The notes: a model not told the origin generated them from the sequence alone. DNA of 64,000 nt from Pseudooceanicola batsensis HTCC2597 (GCF_000152725.1 NZ_CH724131.1:848729-912728); one strand, 5' to 3'; numbered from the stretch's first letter, positions 46,555 through 55,317 are shown. Made by a program: numbers and translations.

Positions 46555-46868
46555 CCCGAGGCACGACGCCGGCCGAGCGCCCCCGCGCACGCATCGCCGC
46601 CCGGTCCTCGCCTTGGCTCGAGAAACCTTCGGCCACCCCACCCTCGCCGCCGACCACGATCCCGGAGACCCGACGCCCACCGCCCGAACCGGCTCCGCCC
46701 GCCGGTCCATGCGACAGGTTCAGACCGTTCTCCAAAAAAAAGAGAAACGCTCATTCTGCGAGGACCGCCCCCCCTGCGCCGAAACCGCCCGGCTCCCGAC
46801 AGCCCACAATATGAAGAACACAGACGGCCCAGCACGCGACGGCAGGGCCCCATCCCGGCCGCCCCCCC
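46555..46868. other. Spacer without a gene before the repeat array
   Basis: Between the EEP nuclease stop and repeat copy F. No frame has convincing coding character. The only distinctive spot is TTCTC-CAAAAAAAA-GAGAA near 46730-46748, an AT-rich 5-bp inverted repeat. Confidence 0.5.
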
Positions 46869-46936
46869 CTTCTTTGGTCCGGAAAATATCCCGGGGGTGA
46901 ATTGAGCCGCAGGCTCAAGAGGGGGCAGCGCCCCCT
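46869..46936 (+). repeat. Structured repeat, copy F
   Basis: Core CTTCTTTGGTCCGG then AAAATATCCCGGGGG, spacer TGAA, hairpin 1 TTGAGCC-GCA-GGCTCAA (46902-46918), hairpin 2 AGGGGGC-AGC-GCCCCCT (46920-46936). It is laid out like copy D but with a different stem in hairpin 1. Hairpin 2 is also the first element of the tandem array that follows. Confidence 0.82.
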
Positions 46937-47067
46937 CTTTCCCCTTGATCGCGCACCTCCGGTGCGACAGGGAGCAGCGCCCCCTCTTTCCCCTTGATCG
47001 CGCACCTCCGGTGCGACAGGGGGCAGCGCCCCCTCTTTCCCGTTGATCGCACACCTCCGGTGCGACA
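46921..47067. repeat. Three tandem 49-bp hairpin repeats
   Basis: Units at 46921-46969, 46970-47018 and 47019-47067, nearly identical (one or two substitutions each). Each holds two stem-loops: GGGGGC-AGC-GCCCCC (weakened by one substitution in unit 2) and CGCACC-TCC-GGTGCG (one base differs in unit 3). No spacers of unrelated sequence are present, so this is not a CRISPR array. Confidence 0.92.
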
Positions 47068-47164
47068 GGACCATGGCGCCCGTCCGCTCCTCGCCCCGGC
47101 CGACGCGCGCACTGGACACCGACCCGCCCGCTGATAGGCTCCACCGAAAGAACAGGAGCCATCC

Positions 47165-48535
47165 ATGACACTCGACGCCGTCCTCTCCCGCATCGACACC
47201 GATCTCGACGCCGCGACCGACCGCCTGCGCGACCTGCTGCGAATCCCCTCGATCTCGACCGATCCGGCCTACAAGGCCGATTGCGACCGCGCCGCCGATT
47301 GGCTCGTCGAGGATCTGGCCTCTCTTGGCGCCACCGCCGAAAAGCGCCCCACTACAGGCCATCCCATGGTGGTCGGTCACATCGGCGACGGCGGCCCGCA
47401 TCTGCTCTTCTACGGTCACTACGACGTGCAGCCGGTGGATCCGCTCGAGCTATGGGACCGCGACCCCTTCGACCCGCAGGTCGAGGACACGCCCGAGGGC
47501 AAGGTCATCCGCGGCCGCGGCGCCTGCGACGACAAGGGTCAGCTCATGACCTTCATCGAGGCCTGCCGTGCCTGGATCGCCGAGAACGGCCAGCTGCCCT
47601 GCAGGATCACATTCTTCCTCGAGGGCGAGGAGGAAAGCGGCTCGCCCTCGCTGATCCCCTTCATGAAAGAGAACGCCGACGAACTGAAGACCGACATCGC
47701 GCTGATCTGCGACACCGGCCTCTTCGACGCGAAGACCCCCGCCATCGTCACCATGCTGCGCGGCCTGCTGGGCGAGGAGGTGACGATCACCGCCGCCACC
47801 AAGGACCTGCATTCCGGCATGTACGGCGGCCCCGCGATGAACCCGATCCGGGTGCTGTCGAACATCATCGCCGGCCTGCATGACGAGACCGGCCGCATCA
47901 CCGTGCCGGGCTTTTACGACGGCGTGCCCGAGCTCTCGGACGAGATGCGCGCGCAGTGGCAGGGGCTGAACTTCGACCATGCCGCCTTCCTGGGCGATGT
48001 CGGGCTCTCCGTTCCGGCCGGGGAACAGGACCGCACCCCGCTCGAGATGATCTGGTCCCGCCCCACCTGCGAGGTCAACGGCATCCAGGGCGGCTATACC
48101 GGCGACGGGTTCAAGACGGTCCTGCCCTCGAAGGCCAGCGCCAAGATCAGCTTCCGCCTCGTCGGGCAACAGGACCCGCACGCCATCCGCGAAAGCTTCC
48201 GCGACTATGTCAGTTCCCAGCTTCCCGAGGATTGCGAGGTCGAGTTCCACGGCCACGGCGCCAGCCCCGCCGGCCAGATGGAGATCGACAATCCCGCCTT
48301 CGAGGCCGCGCGCAAGGCCCTGTCCGACGAATGGCCCAACCCGGCCGCCTATATCGGCTGCGGCGGGTCGATCCCGATCGCGGGCTATTTCAAGACCATT
48401 CTGGATACCGACGCGATGCTGATCGGCTTCGGCAAGGACGATGACCAGATCCATTCCCCGAACGAGAAATACGACCTCTCGTCCTTCCACCACGGCATCC
48501 GGAGCTGGGCGCGCATCCTCGACGCCCTGACATGA
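47165..48535 (+). CDS. M20 family dipeptidase
   Basis: A 456-residue zinc exopeptidase. The metal ligands sit in FYGHYDVQPVDP, GRGACDDKGQ and LEGEEESGSPSL. A dimerisation domain (about 200-330) follows, and the family motif AYIGCGGSIPIAGYF is near 395. It probably removes residues from dipeptides or small peptides in the cytoplasm. AGGAG precedes the ATG. Its TGA overlaps the ATG of the next gene (ATGA). Confidence 0.92.
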   Translation: MTLDAVLSRIDTDLDAATDRLRDLLRIPSISTDPAYKADCDRAADWLVEDLASLGATAEKRPTTGHPMVVGHIGDGGPHLLFYGHYDVQPVDPLELWDRDPFDPQVEDTPEGKVIRGRGACDDKGQLMTFIEACRAWIAENGQLPCRITFFLEGEEESGSPSLIPFMKENADELKTDIALICDTGLFDAKTPAIVTMLRGLLGEEVTITAATKDLHSGMYGGPAMNPIRVLSNIIAGLHDETGRITVPGFYDGVPELSDEMRAQWQGLNFDHAAFLGDVGLSVPAGEQDRTPLEMIWSRPTCEVNGIQGGYTGDGFKTVLPSKASAKISFRLVGQQDPHAIRESFRDYVSSQLPEDCEVEFHGHGASPAGQMEIDNPAFEAARKALSDEWPNPAAYIGCGGSIPIAGYFKTILDTDAMLIGFGKDDDQIHSPNEKYDLSSFHHGIRSWARILDALT

Positions 48536-49386
48536 TCCCGGGCTTCGACAGCGGCACCGCCCCGGTCAACGGTCAGCGGATCGCCTGGTCCGCCGGCGGA
48601 GACGGCGCGCCGGTGCTGCTGTTGCACGGCTTCCCGCAGACCCGCGCGCTCTGGTCCCGGATCGGTGCGGCGCTGGCCCGCGAGCACCGGGTCGTCGCCG
48701 CCGACCTGCGCGGCTACGGCGAGAGTTCGAAACCGGACGGGGTGGCAGACTACACGTTCCGCGAGATGGGCAACGACATGGCCGCGCTCATGACCCACCT
48801 CGGTCATGACCGGGGCGGCCGCACCGCGCATCGCATGGCGCTGGACCACGGGGACCGGATCGCCACACTCCAGCTTCTCGACATCATCCCGACGCACCTG
48901 CTGCTGACCCGGCTGCGGCGCGAGACGGCGCTGGCCTATTACCACTGGTTCTTCCTCGCCCAGCCCGAACCGATGCCGGAACGTATGATCGGCGCCGACC
49001 CGGACGCCTTTTTCGACGGCTGCCTGATGGGTTGGGGCGCGGCGGATGCGGGCGATTTCGATGCCGGTCAGCTTGAGCTCTACCGCACGGCCTGGCGCGA
49101 TCCTGACACGATCCGCGGCATGTGCAACGACTATCGCGCCGGCGCCACCCTGGATGTCGATCTCGACGCCGCCGACCTCGACCGCCGCATCCTCTGCCCG
49201 ACCCATGTCCTGTGGGGCGCCGACGGGGTCATGGGGCGACAGTACGACGTGCCCGCGACATGGGCCGACCGCTGCGAGGGCACGCCCCGCGCCACGCCGA
49301 TCCCCGGCGGGCATTTCTTTCCCGACACCGCGCCCGACGCGACCGCGGATGCGCTGCAAGGCTTCATCGCCGATCACGCCGCCTGA
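48532..49386 (+). CDS. Alpha/beta hydrolase, haloacetate dehalogenase-like, with an apparent internal deletion
   Basis: A 284-residue protein matching the haloacetate/fluoroacetate dehalogenase branch: LLLHGFPQTRALW (30-41), ADLRGYGESSKP (57-68), YYHWFFLAQPEPMPE, MCNDYRAGA and PIPGGHFFPDTAP with the catalytic histidine. In relatives the nucleophile sits in a segment like LG-DRF-LVGHDRGGR. Here THLGHDRGGRTAH (88-100) lacks about eight residues, the beta-5 strand before the nucleophile elbow. D93 is kept but its setting is lost. The frame is otherwise intact. It may be inactive, or the strand may be replaced. Overlap with the peptidase gene suggests an operon. Confidence 0.82.
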   Translation: MIPGFDSGTAPVNGQRIAWSAGGDGAPVLLLHGFPQTRALWSRIGAALAREHRVVAADLRGYGESSKPDGVADYTFREMGNDMAALMTHLGHDRGGRTAHRMALDHGDRIATLQLLDIIPTHLLLTRLRRETALAYYHWFFLAQPEPMPERMIGADPDAFFDGCLMGWGAADAGDFDAGQLELYRTAWRDPDTIRGMCNDYRAGATLDVDLDAADLDRRILCPTHVLWGADGVMGRQYDVPATWADRCEGTPRATPIPGGHFFPDTAPDATADALQGFIADHAA

Positions 49387-49389
49387 GCG

Positions 49390-50268
49390 TCAGAAGAGCC
49401 CCGTGAACCGCTCGGGCAGGACGAACTGCAGGTCGCGCTCCACCCGGTCGAATTCGTAGAAGCCCGTATCGCCGCGGGGTCCGAAGCTCTCGGCCATCTC
49501 CCGGCGATAGGGTTTCATGTCGAACCCTTCGGCCATGGGCAGATCGGCGAAGGCCTCGAAGAGCGCCCGGTCGTCCCCCCGCGCCTCGGCAAACCAGTGC
49601 CGTCCGATCGCCGCCTCCGAGACGCTCTCGACGCCGACCGCCTCGGTCACCGCGTTGCGCCGGTCCATCGCCTCGGCATAGGCGGGGAAGTCGCAGAATT
49701 TCAGGTGGAAGAGGTAGAGATTGTCCGGCGCGTTGAGCGTGTCGTACTGGGTGTAATGCCCGCCCCGCGCGATCTTGGTCGCGGTCGAGACGACACAGGG
49801 TTTCGAATAATGCGGCGCCAGCCGGACATGCCGACGCGGCCCCAGCACGCGGTCGCTCACCGGGTCCGCCTCGCGGTCGATCCGGTGGATCACCTCGAGG
49901 CCGAGGGGCGTGAACACCCGGTTCGCCCGGCGCCCGGACAGGAATTGCAGAAGGTTCTTGCCGGTCTGCGGATCGACCGCGACGATCTCGTCCACGTCGC
50001 CGACGATCACGTGGTCGTAATAGGACCGCAGCCCCGCGACCAGCCCGTTCAGCAGCCGCCAGCGCTTGGCATCGAAGTTCCGGTGATGCTCGCCCGGGAT
50101 CCCGATGACATTGGCCTTGCGCGCCATGGTCGCGACACCCTCGCCCCGGCCGTGATTGACGACATAGCAGTTCGCGGGCCCCAGCATCCGCCCGTAGTAG
50201 TCCAGCCAGATCCGCAGGAAGAAGAGATCGTCGCGCACCATGGTGATCGCGCAGGCGGTGGATTGCAT
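49390..50268 (-). CDS. Glycosyltransferase family 2-like protein
   Basis: A 292-residue protein starting MQSTACAITMVRDDLFFLRI. This is the N-terminus of the Glyco_tranf_2_4 type, in which DYYGRMLG and CYVVNHG follow. HVIVGDVDEIVAVDP (about 86-100) carries the Asp-x-Asp metal motif. It likely acts on a cell-surface or capsule glycan. The ATG at 50268 has an AGAGG site. It is divergent from the sulfotransferase-like gene at 50366 and ends 3 bases from the hydrolase stop. Confidence 0.8.
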   Translation of the reverse strand: MQSTACAITMVRDDLFFLRIWLDYYGRMLGPANCYVVNHGRGEGVATMARKANVIGIPGEHHRNFDAKRWRLLNGLVAGLRSYYDHVIVGDVDEIVAVDPQTGKNLLQFLSGRRANRVFTPLGLEVIHRIDREADPVSDRVLGPRRHVRLAPHYSKPCVVSTATKIARGGHYTQYDTLNAPDNLYLFHLKFCDFPAYAEAMDRRNAVTEAVGVESVSEAAIGRHWFAEARGDDRALFEAFADLPMAEGFDMKPYRREMAESFGPRGDTGFYEFDRVERDLQFVLPERFTGLF

Positions 50269-50365
50269 GGATAAGCCTCTGTCTCGGTCGCCCCTTGGGG
50301 GAATGTCCGCTTGTTTCCCGCCACAGGAGAATCGTAAAACGGGACGGACCGCAACCGAGGACGCC

Positions 50366-51121
50366 ATGCTCCCCGACAGTTTTGCCGAAACCGGACGCCA
50401 TGCCCTTCGGGTCCGCGCTGTCCCGCCCGCCATGTACCAGGTGATCGGCGAACGCGGCTCGGGGACGAACATCCTGCGCAAGCTGATCGACTCCAACATC
50501 GACATCTTCCGGACCGAGGCGCTCGGGTGGAAGCACGGATTTCCCCGGATGCTGGCGGTGCCCGACAACCTGCTGACCGTGGTCTGCATCCGCGACGCCC
50601 GCGACTGGGCGCTGTCGATGCACAAGCGGCCCTGGCATGCGCATCCCCTGATGCAGCACCTGAGCTTTTCCGATTTCATCCGCGCGACCTGGCGGGCCAG
50701 GGTCGACCGGATCAGCGATTTCGAGACGATCCACCCCGAGCTCGACGCCGTCGGCGCCGAGTTGCAGTTCGACCGGCACCCGCTGACCGGCCGCCCCTTT
50801 TCCAACCTCTTCGCGCTGCGCCGCGCCAAGCTCGAGTCGCACCTCTCCATGCTGGAGCGCGGCGGAGACGTGGCCATCATGCGGATGGAGGCGGTGCTGG
50901 CCGACCCCGAGGCCGCGCTGAACTGGCTGGCGGACAGGTTCGAACTGAAAAGACAGGGGAAGCTGAAAGAGGTCCGCGCCCGCCTCGGCAACCGCTTCAA
51001 TCCCTCGACCGGCCCGACGCCGCGCCCCGAGACGCCCGGGGCGATGTCGGACCGCGATCTCGAATTCCTGCGCGCCCAGCTCGACGACGCCCTGGAGGCG
51101 CGGCTGGGCTACGTCTACTGA
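50366..51121 (+). CDS. Sulfotransferase-like P-loop protein
   Basis: A 251-residue protein. YQVIGERGSGTNILRKLI (about 24-41) is the nucleotide-binding loop, and LLTVVCIRDARDWALSMHKR (about 69-88) has the arginine-aspartate-serine pattern that binds the 3'-phosphate of PAPS. The acceptor is unknown. The neighbouring divergent glycosyltransferase suggests sulfated glycan synthesis. GAGG precedes the ATG. Confidence 0.75.
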   Translation: MLPDSFAETGRHALRVRAVPPAMYQVIGERGSGTNILRKLIDSNIDIFRTEALGWKHGFPRMLAVPDNLLTVVCIRDARDWALSMHKRPWHAHPLMQHLSFSDFIRATWRARVDRISDFETIHPELDAVGAELQFDRHPLTGRPFSNLFALRRAKLESHLSMLERGGDVAIMRMEAVLADPEAALNWLADRFELKRQGKLKEVRARLGNRFNPSTGPTPRPETPGAMSDRDLEFLRAQLDDALEARLGYVY

Positions 51122-51150
51122 CGCGACAAGGTGATCTGCGAGGGGGTGAA

Positions 51151-51227
51151 TGGCGCGGTTGACGGGGCTCGAACCCGCGACCTCCGGCGTGACAGGCCGG
51201 CACTCTAACCAACTGAGCTACAACCGC
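51151..51227 (-). tRNA. tRNA-Asp (GTC), copy 1
   Basis: A 77-base gene. Acceptor GCGGTTG/CAACCGC, D-arm GCTCAGTTGGTTAGAGT, anticodon loop CTGTCAC giving GTC, T-arm GGGTTCGAGCCCC, encoded CCA. Identical to the second copy 117 bases away. Confidence 0.97.
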
Positions 51228-51302
51228 GCGTGAGGGGCGGGATAGGCCATGCCCTCCGGGCCGTCAAGTGGGAAATCGTCCCTCCGGCGCCCGCTGGCCG
51301 CG

Positions 51303-51333
51303 CAAAAACAAAGGCGCCCCCGAAGGGACGCCT
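51303..51333 (-). terminator. Intrinsic terminator behind tRNA-Asp copy 2
   Basis: Minus strand AGGCGTCCC/GGGGCGCCT (one G-T pair) with TTCG loop, then TTTGTTTTTG. It lies between the two tRNA-Asp genes, so copy 1 must have its own promoter or depend on read-through. Confidence 0.85.
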
Positions 51334-51344
51334 GTTCAGGGCAG

Positions 51345-51421
51345 TGGCGCGGTTGACGGGGCTCGAACCCGCGACCTCCGGCGTGACAGGCCGGCACTCT
51401 AACCAACTGAGCTACAACCGC
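51345..51421 (-). tRNA. tRNA-Asp (GTC), copy 2
   Basis: Same 77-base sequence as copy 1, with anticodon GTC and encoded CCA. Followed by an intrinsic terminator. Confidence 0.97.
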
Positions 51422-51571
51422 GCGGCTGCCGTGGCGGACCTCTTAGGATCAGGACGCGACCGCGTCAAGCGGGAAAACCCGCCGCAACCGCCGATCCCGC
51501 CGGGGCGCCCTGTGGCCATCCCCGCATCCCCCGCGCTATCCTGTGCCCGACCCTGCCCGACCGGAGGCCCG

Positions 51572-52804
51572 ATGCTCCTGCGCCTGCTGCTTTTCGTGTT
51601 GATGCTGACCCCCGCCGGGGCGCTCTCGCAATCCCGCGCCGAGGTGGAGACGCAGTTCCGCGCCTGGCTGGAAACCACCGTCTGGCCGCGCGCCCGCGCC
51701 CGTGCGGTCAGCCGCGCCACGTTCGACCGCGCCTTCGCCTCCACCCGGCTGGACTGGTCCCTGCCCGACCTGCGCCCGCCGGGCAGCGACGCGGACGTGC
51801 CGACGCTTCAGCGCCAGTCGGAATTCGGCGCGCCCGCCCGGTATTTCCGCCGCGGCGCTCTCGATGGCGCGACCTCGGTCGGCCGGCAGATGGCCCGCCG
51901 GCACGCCGCCGCCCTGACCCGCGCCGAACGCGCCACCGGCGTGCCCGGCCGCATCATCCTGGCGATCTGGGGCCGCGAGAGCGGGTATGGCCGCGCGGCG
52001 ATCCCGCATGACGCCTTTCGGACGCTCGGCACCCTCGGCTTCATGGGAAGGCGCGCCGCCTATTTCACCGATGAACTCATCGCCGCCCTGCAGATCGCCC
52101 AGGCCGGCCACGCCCCGAGCGCCGCGATGAAGACCAGCGCGGCCGGCGCGCTCGGCCAGCCGCAGTTCATGCCCAGCAGTTTCATGAAATACGCCGCGGA
52201 CGGAAACGGCGACGGCCATGCCGACATCTGGCGGTCCGAGGCGGACACCATCGCCTCGATCGCGAACTACCTCGCGCGGCACGGCTGGGTCTCCGGCCGG
52301 GACTGGGGATTCGAGGTCACGGTCCCCGCCTCCGTCTCCTGCGCGCGGGAAGGCCCCGACCGGGGCCGCCCGATCGCAGAATGGGAGGCCCTCGGCATCC
52401 GCCGCGTCTCGGGCCGCCCCTTTCCCGGGCACGAACGGGCCGGCGAGGGCTATCTGCTGATGCCCGCCGGCCGCCACGGCCCGGCCTTCCTCGTGACGCC
52501 GAATTTCTACGTGCTGAAGGACTACAACATGAGCGACCTCTACGCGCTCTTCGTGGGCCATGTCGGCGACCGCATCGCCTTCGGCTCGGGCGACTTCGAC
52601 GCCCCCTGGGGCGCCGTCGGCCGGATGACCCGTTCCGACATCGCCACCATCCAGCGCGCCCTGGAACGGATGGGCCTCGATACCGGCGGCATCGACGGCC
52701 TGCCCGGTTTCCGCACCCGCCGCGCCATCGGCCGCTGGCAGGAGAACACCGGCCGTCGCGCCACCTGCTTCCCGACCCCGTCGATGGCCGCCGCCTTGAA
52801 ATGA
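51572..52804 (+). CDS. Lytic murein transglycosylase, MltB type
   Basis: A 410-residue exported enzyme. Signal peptide MLLRLLLFVLMLTPAGALS (1-19). The catalytic glutamate is in IWGRESGYGR (about 130-139), followed by AAGALGQPQFMPSSFMKYA, the family goose-lysozyme-like motif. A C-terminal peptidoglycan-binding domain (about 340-405) has IQRALERMGLDTGGIDG. It cleaves peptidoglycan to 1,6-anhydromuropeptides. GGAGG lies 6 bases before the ATG at 51572. Longer frames upstream run through the tRNAs. Confidence 0.92.
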   Translation: MLLRLLLFVLMLTPAGALSQSRAEVETQFRAWLETTVWPRARARAVSRATFDRAFASTRLDWSLPDLRPPGSDADVPTLQRQSEFGAPARYFRRGALDGATSVGRQMARRHAAALTRAERATGVPGRIILAIWGRESGYGRAAIPHDAFRTLGTLGFMGRRAAYFTDELIAALQIAQAGHAPSAAMKTSAAGALGQPQFMPSSFMKYAADGNGDGHADIWRSEADTIASIANYLARHGWVSGRDWGFEVTVPASVSCAREGPDRGRPIAEWEALGIRRVSGRPFPGHERAGEGYLLMPAGRHGPAFLVTPNFYVLKDYNMSDLYALFVGHVGDRIAFGSGDFDAPWGAVGRMTRSDIATIQRALERMGLDTGGIDGLPGFRTRRAIGRWQENTGRRATCFPTPSMAAALK

Positions 52805-52824
52805 TCACACCGCGATGCAAGGGA

Positions 52825-52900
<76 letters not shown>

Positions 52901-52946
52901 GTGCGGGTCGCCTTAGCAAACGCACGGGTCCCCCCGCAAGAGGCAT

Positions 52947-53729
52947 ATGACCGACCCCGCGTATATCGTCTTCAGCGATCTCGACGGCACGCTGCTGGAC
53001 CACCACGATTATGGCTGGGCCGCCGCCCTGCCCGCCCTGTCGCGCCTGCGCGCGCAGGGGATCCCGGTGGTTCTCGCCTCGTCCAAGACCGCCGCCGAAA
53101 TCGCGCCGCTGCGCGCCGAGATGCGCCTGCAGCACTGCCCGGCCATCATCGAGAACGGTGCGGGCATACTCGAGCCCCACGCCGATGCCGATGCCGCCGG
53201 CGACGACTATGCCCGCCTGCGCGAGGCGCTGGAGGGCCTGCCGCCCAACCTTCGGGCGCGCTTCCGCGGCTTCGGCGACATGACCGACGTCCAGGTCGCC
53301 GAGATCACCGGCCTCCCCGCCGCCTCCGCCACCCTCGCCCGCAGGCGCGCCTTTTCCGAACCGGGGCTCTTCTCCGGCGACAGCGCCGCGCTCGACACCT
53401 TCGTCGATGCCCTGCGCGCCCAGGGCGTCCGGGCCCGGCGCGGGGGACGGTTCCTCACCCTCTCCCTCGGCGGCACCAAGGCCGACCGGATGGACGAGAT
53501 CGCCGGACGCTACGGCGCCCCGGTGACCATCGCGCTCGGCGACGCGCCCAACGACATCGAGATGCTGGAACAGGCCGATCACGGCATCATCATTTCCAAT
53601 CCCGACGGCACACCCATGCCCGTTCTGACGGGAGAACGGGCAGGTCGCATCCGCCGCAGCGAAAAACCGGGCCCCGGCGGTTGGAACGAAACCGTCCTCA
53701 GGCTAGTTTCGGAACTGGCACGCACATAG
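52947..53729 (+). CDS. HAD-IIB phosphatase, mannosyl/glucosyl-3-phosphoglycerate phosphatase type
   Basis: A 260-residue haloacid-dehalogenase phosphatase. VFSDLDGTLLD (8-18) gives nucleophile D11 and D13. VVLASSKTAAEI is motif II, LGGTKADRMDEI has the motif III lysine, and ALGDAPNDIEML is motif IV. It matches MPGP-family enzymes, which remove phosphate from mannosyl- or glucosyl-3-phosphoglycerate. The GpgS-like gene 11 bases downstream points to glucosyl-3-phosphoglycerate as substrate (inference). Confidence 0.85.
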   Translation: MTDPAYIVFSDLDGTLLDHHDYGWAAALPALSRLRAQGIPVVLASSKTAAEIAPLRAEMRLQHCPAIIENGAGILEPHADADAAGDDYARLREALEGLPPNLRARFRGFGDMTDVQVAEITGLPAASATLARRRAFSEPGLFSGDSAALDTFVDALRAQGVRARRGGRFLTLSLGGTKADRMDEIAGRYGAPVTIALGDAPNDIEMLEQADHGIIISNPDGTPMPVLTGERAGRIRRSEKPGPGGWNETVLRLVSELART

Positions 53730-53740
53730 GGGGACGATCC

Positions 53741-54961
53741 GTGGCGGATTTTCATCAGAACGGCAATATCGCCACGATCCACAACCTGCGCACACGCACC
53801 ACCGAGGACCTGACCTACGAACTGGTCAGCTATTCCGCCACCCGCAAGATATCGCTCATCCTGCCCTCGCTCTATTCCGAGCTCGAGGGCGAAGCGCTGC
53901 CCCGCATCCTCGAGGAACTCTCGCAGGTCCCCTATATCCATCGCATCGTCATCGGGCTCGACCGCGCCGACGAGGCCCAGTACCGCCACGCGCGCGAATT
54001 CTTCTCGGTCCTGCCGCAGAACCACGTGGTGATCTGGAACGACAGTCCCCGCATGAAGGCGATCGAGGACCGGCTCGAAACCCTCGGCCTCGCGCCCTCC
54101 GAGCCCGGAAAGGGCAAGAACGTCTGGGGCTGCATCGGTTTCCTGCTGGCCTGCGCCGACAGCGAGGTGGTGGCGATCCACGACTGCGACATCGTCACCT
54201 ACGACCGGGACATGCTGGCGCGGCTGCTCTACCCGGTGGTCAACCCGAACTTTCCCTACCAGGTGGCCAAGGGCTATTACGCCCGCGTCGGCCATGAACG
54301 GATCAACGGCCGGGTGGCGCGGATGCTGGTCTCGCCCCTGCTGATCGCGATGAAGAAGGTGATCGGCGACCGCGACTACATCGACTACCTGCGCGCCTTC
54401 CGCTACCCGCTCTCGGGCGAGATGGCCCTCAGAACCGCCGTTCTGCACAACCTCCGCATCCCCTCGGACTGGGGGCTCGAGATCGGCGTCCTCTCCGAGG
54501 CCTGGCGCAACCTCGCGCCGAAATCCGTCTGCCAGGTCGAGATCGCGGATCACTACGACCACAAGCACCAGGACCTCTCGGCCGAGGACAAGTCGACCGG
54601 CCTCAGCCGCATGTCCATCGACATCTGCAAGGCGATCTTCCGCAAGCTCGCCGCCGACGGCACGGTCTTCAACGAAGAGGTCTTCCGCACGCTCAAGGCC
54701 ACCTATTACCGCGCGGCGCTGGACCTGCTCGAGGCCTATTACAACGACGCGGTGATGAACGGCCTCAAGGTCGACCGTCACACCGAGGAAATGACCGCCG
54801 AACTCTTCGCCGAGAACATCATGGAGGCCGGCCGCGTCTTTCTCGACAATCCTTCCGAGACACCCTTCATCCCGACCTGGAGCCGGGTGCATGCCGCCGA
54901 CAGTTCGCTGATGACCGACATGCTCAAGGCCGTCGCGGCGGATCTCAAGGACTACGGCTGA
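53741..54961 (+). CDS. Glucosyl-3-phosphoglycerate synthase-like glycosyltransferase
   Basis: A 406-residue GT-A enzyme. SLILPSLYSELEGEALPRI near residue 45 is followed by GKGKNVWGCIGFLLA, the metal motif IHDCDIVTYDRDML, VAKGYYARV and the acceptor region SGEMALRT with DWGLEIGVLSE. This order matches GpgS, which makes glucosyl-3-phosphoglycerate from NDP-glucose and 3-phosphoglycerate. GTG at 53741 has GGGGGA upstream. The phosphatase before it would give glucosylglycerate, a compatible solute. The name rests on motifs and context. Confidence 0.78.
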   Translation: MADFHQNGNIATIHNLRTRTTEDLTYELVSYSATRKISLILPSLYSELEGEALPRILEELSQVPYIHRIVIGLDRADEAQYRHAREFFSVLPQNHVVIWNDSPRMKAIEDRLETLGLAPSEPGKGKNVWGCIGFLLACADSEVVAIHDCDIVTYDRDMLARLLYPVVNPNFPYQVAKGYYARVGHERINGRVARMLVSPLLIAMKKVIGDRDYIDYLRAFRYPLSGEMALRTAVLHNLRIPSDWGLEIGVLSEAWRNLAPKSVCQVEIADHYDHKHQDLSAEDKSTGLSRMSIDICKAIFRKLAADGTVFNEEVFRTLKATYYRAALDLLEAYYNDAVMNGLKVDRHTEEMTAELFAENIMEAGRVFLDNPSETPFIPTWSRVHAADSSLMTDMLKAVAADLKDYG

Positions 54962-55221
54962 GCGGATCGCCCCGGCCGCCCGGCCCTGTCGCCAGCTCCC
55001 GTCCGAGGGCGGGGGACGACCCGCACAGCCGATCGAGCCCGGCAGAGGCTACCGCTGGCGCCCCCGATGCCGGACCTCTCGCCCACCACTCCCCGGTAGC
55101 GCCCGCCAACCGGTCGATGCGGGCACGCATACCTCCCCTGTACTCCGCAGCCCCGCACGCCGACCCGCCACCTGTCCCCGACTGAACCTGACACTCGCCT
55201 TCCGACCGCCGCCCCGCCCCA

Positions 55222-55315
55222 CTTCTTTGGTCGGAAAAATATCCCCGCCGGAGGCACCGCCGGCCCTCCGCAGGAGGGTCGGCCAATGATCGCGTGCGCC
55301 GCAGGCGCGCAATCT
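55222..55315 (+). repeat. Structured repeat, copy G (second subtype)
   Basis: Core CTTCTTTGGTCGG then AAAAATATCCCCGCCGGAGG, hairpin CCCTCC-GCA-GGAGGG (55264-55278), terminal TGCGCC-GCA-GGCGCG hairpin (about 55295-55311) ending at the stop codon of the phosphorylase gene. Same layout as copy E. The remaining 54962-55221 part of this convergent spacer shows no gene. Confidence 0.78.
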
Positions 55316-55317
55316 GG

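Noticed and set aside
46921-47067. CRISPR array
   Set aside because: The 49-bp units are directly abutting with no unique spacers, and no cas genes are present.
46509-47419. Minus-strand frames with repeated RRCAIKGKEGAL-like peptides
   Set aside because: The peptide repeats come from the three 49-bp DNA repeats; there is no start site, and the frames overlap the M20 peptidase or its spacer.
50997-51406. Two short frames encoding the same MVRVPACHAGG peptide
   Set aside because: Both are translations across the twin tRNA-Asp genes, not proteins.
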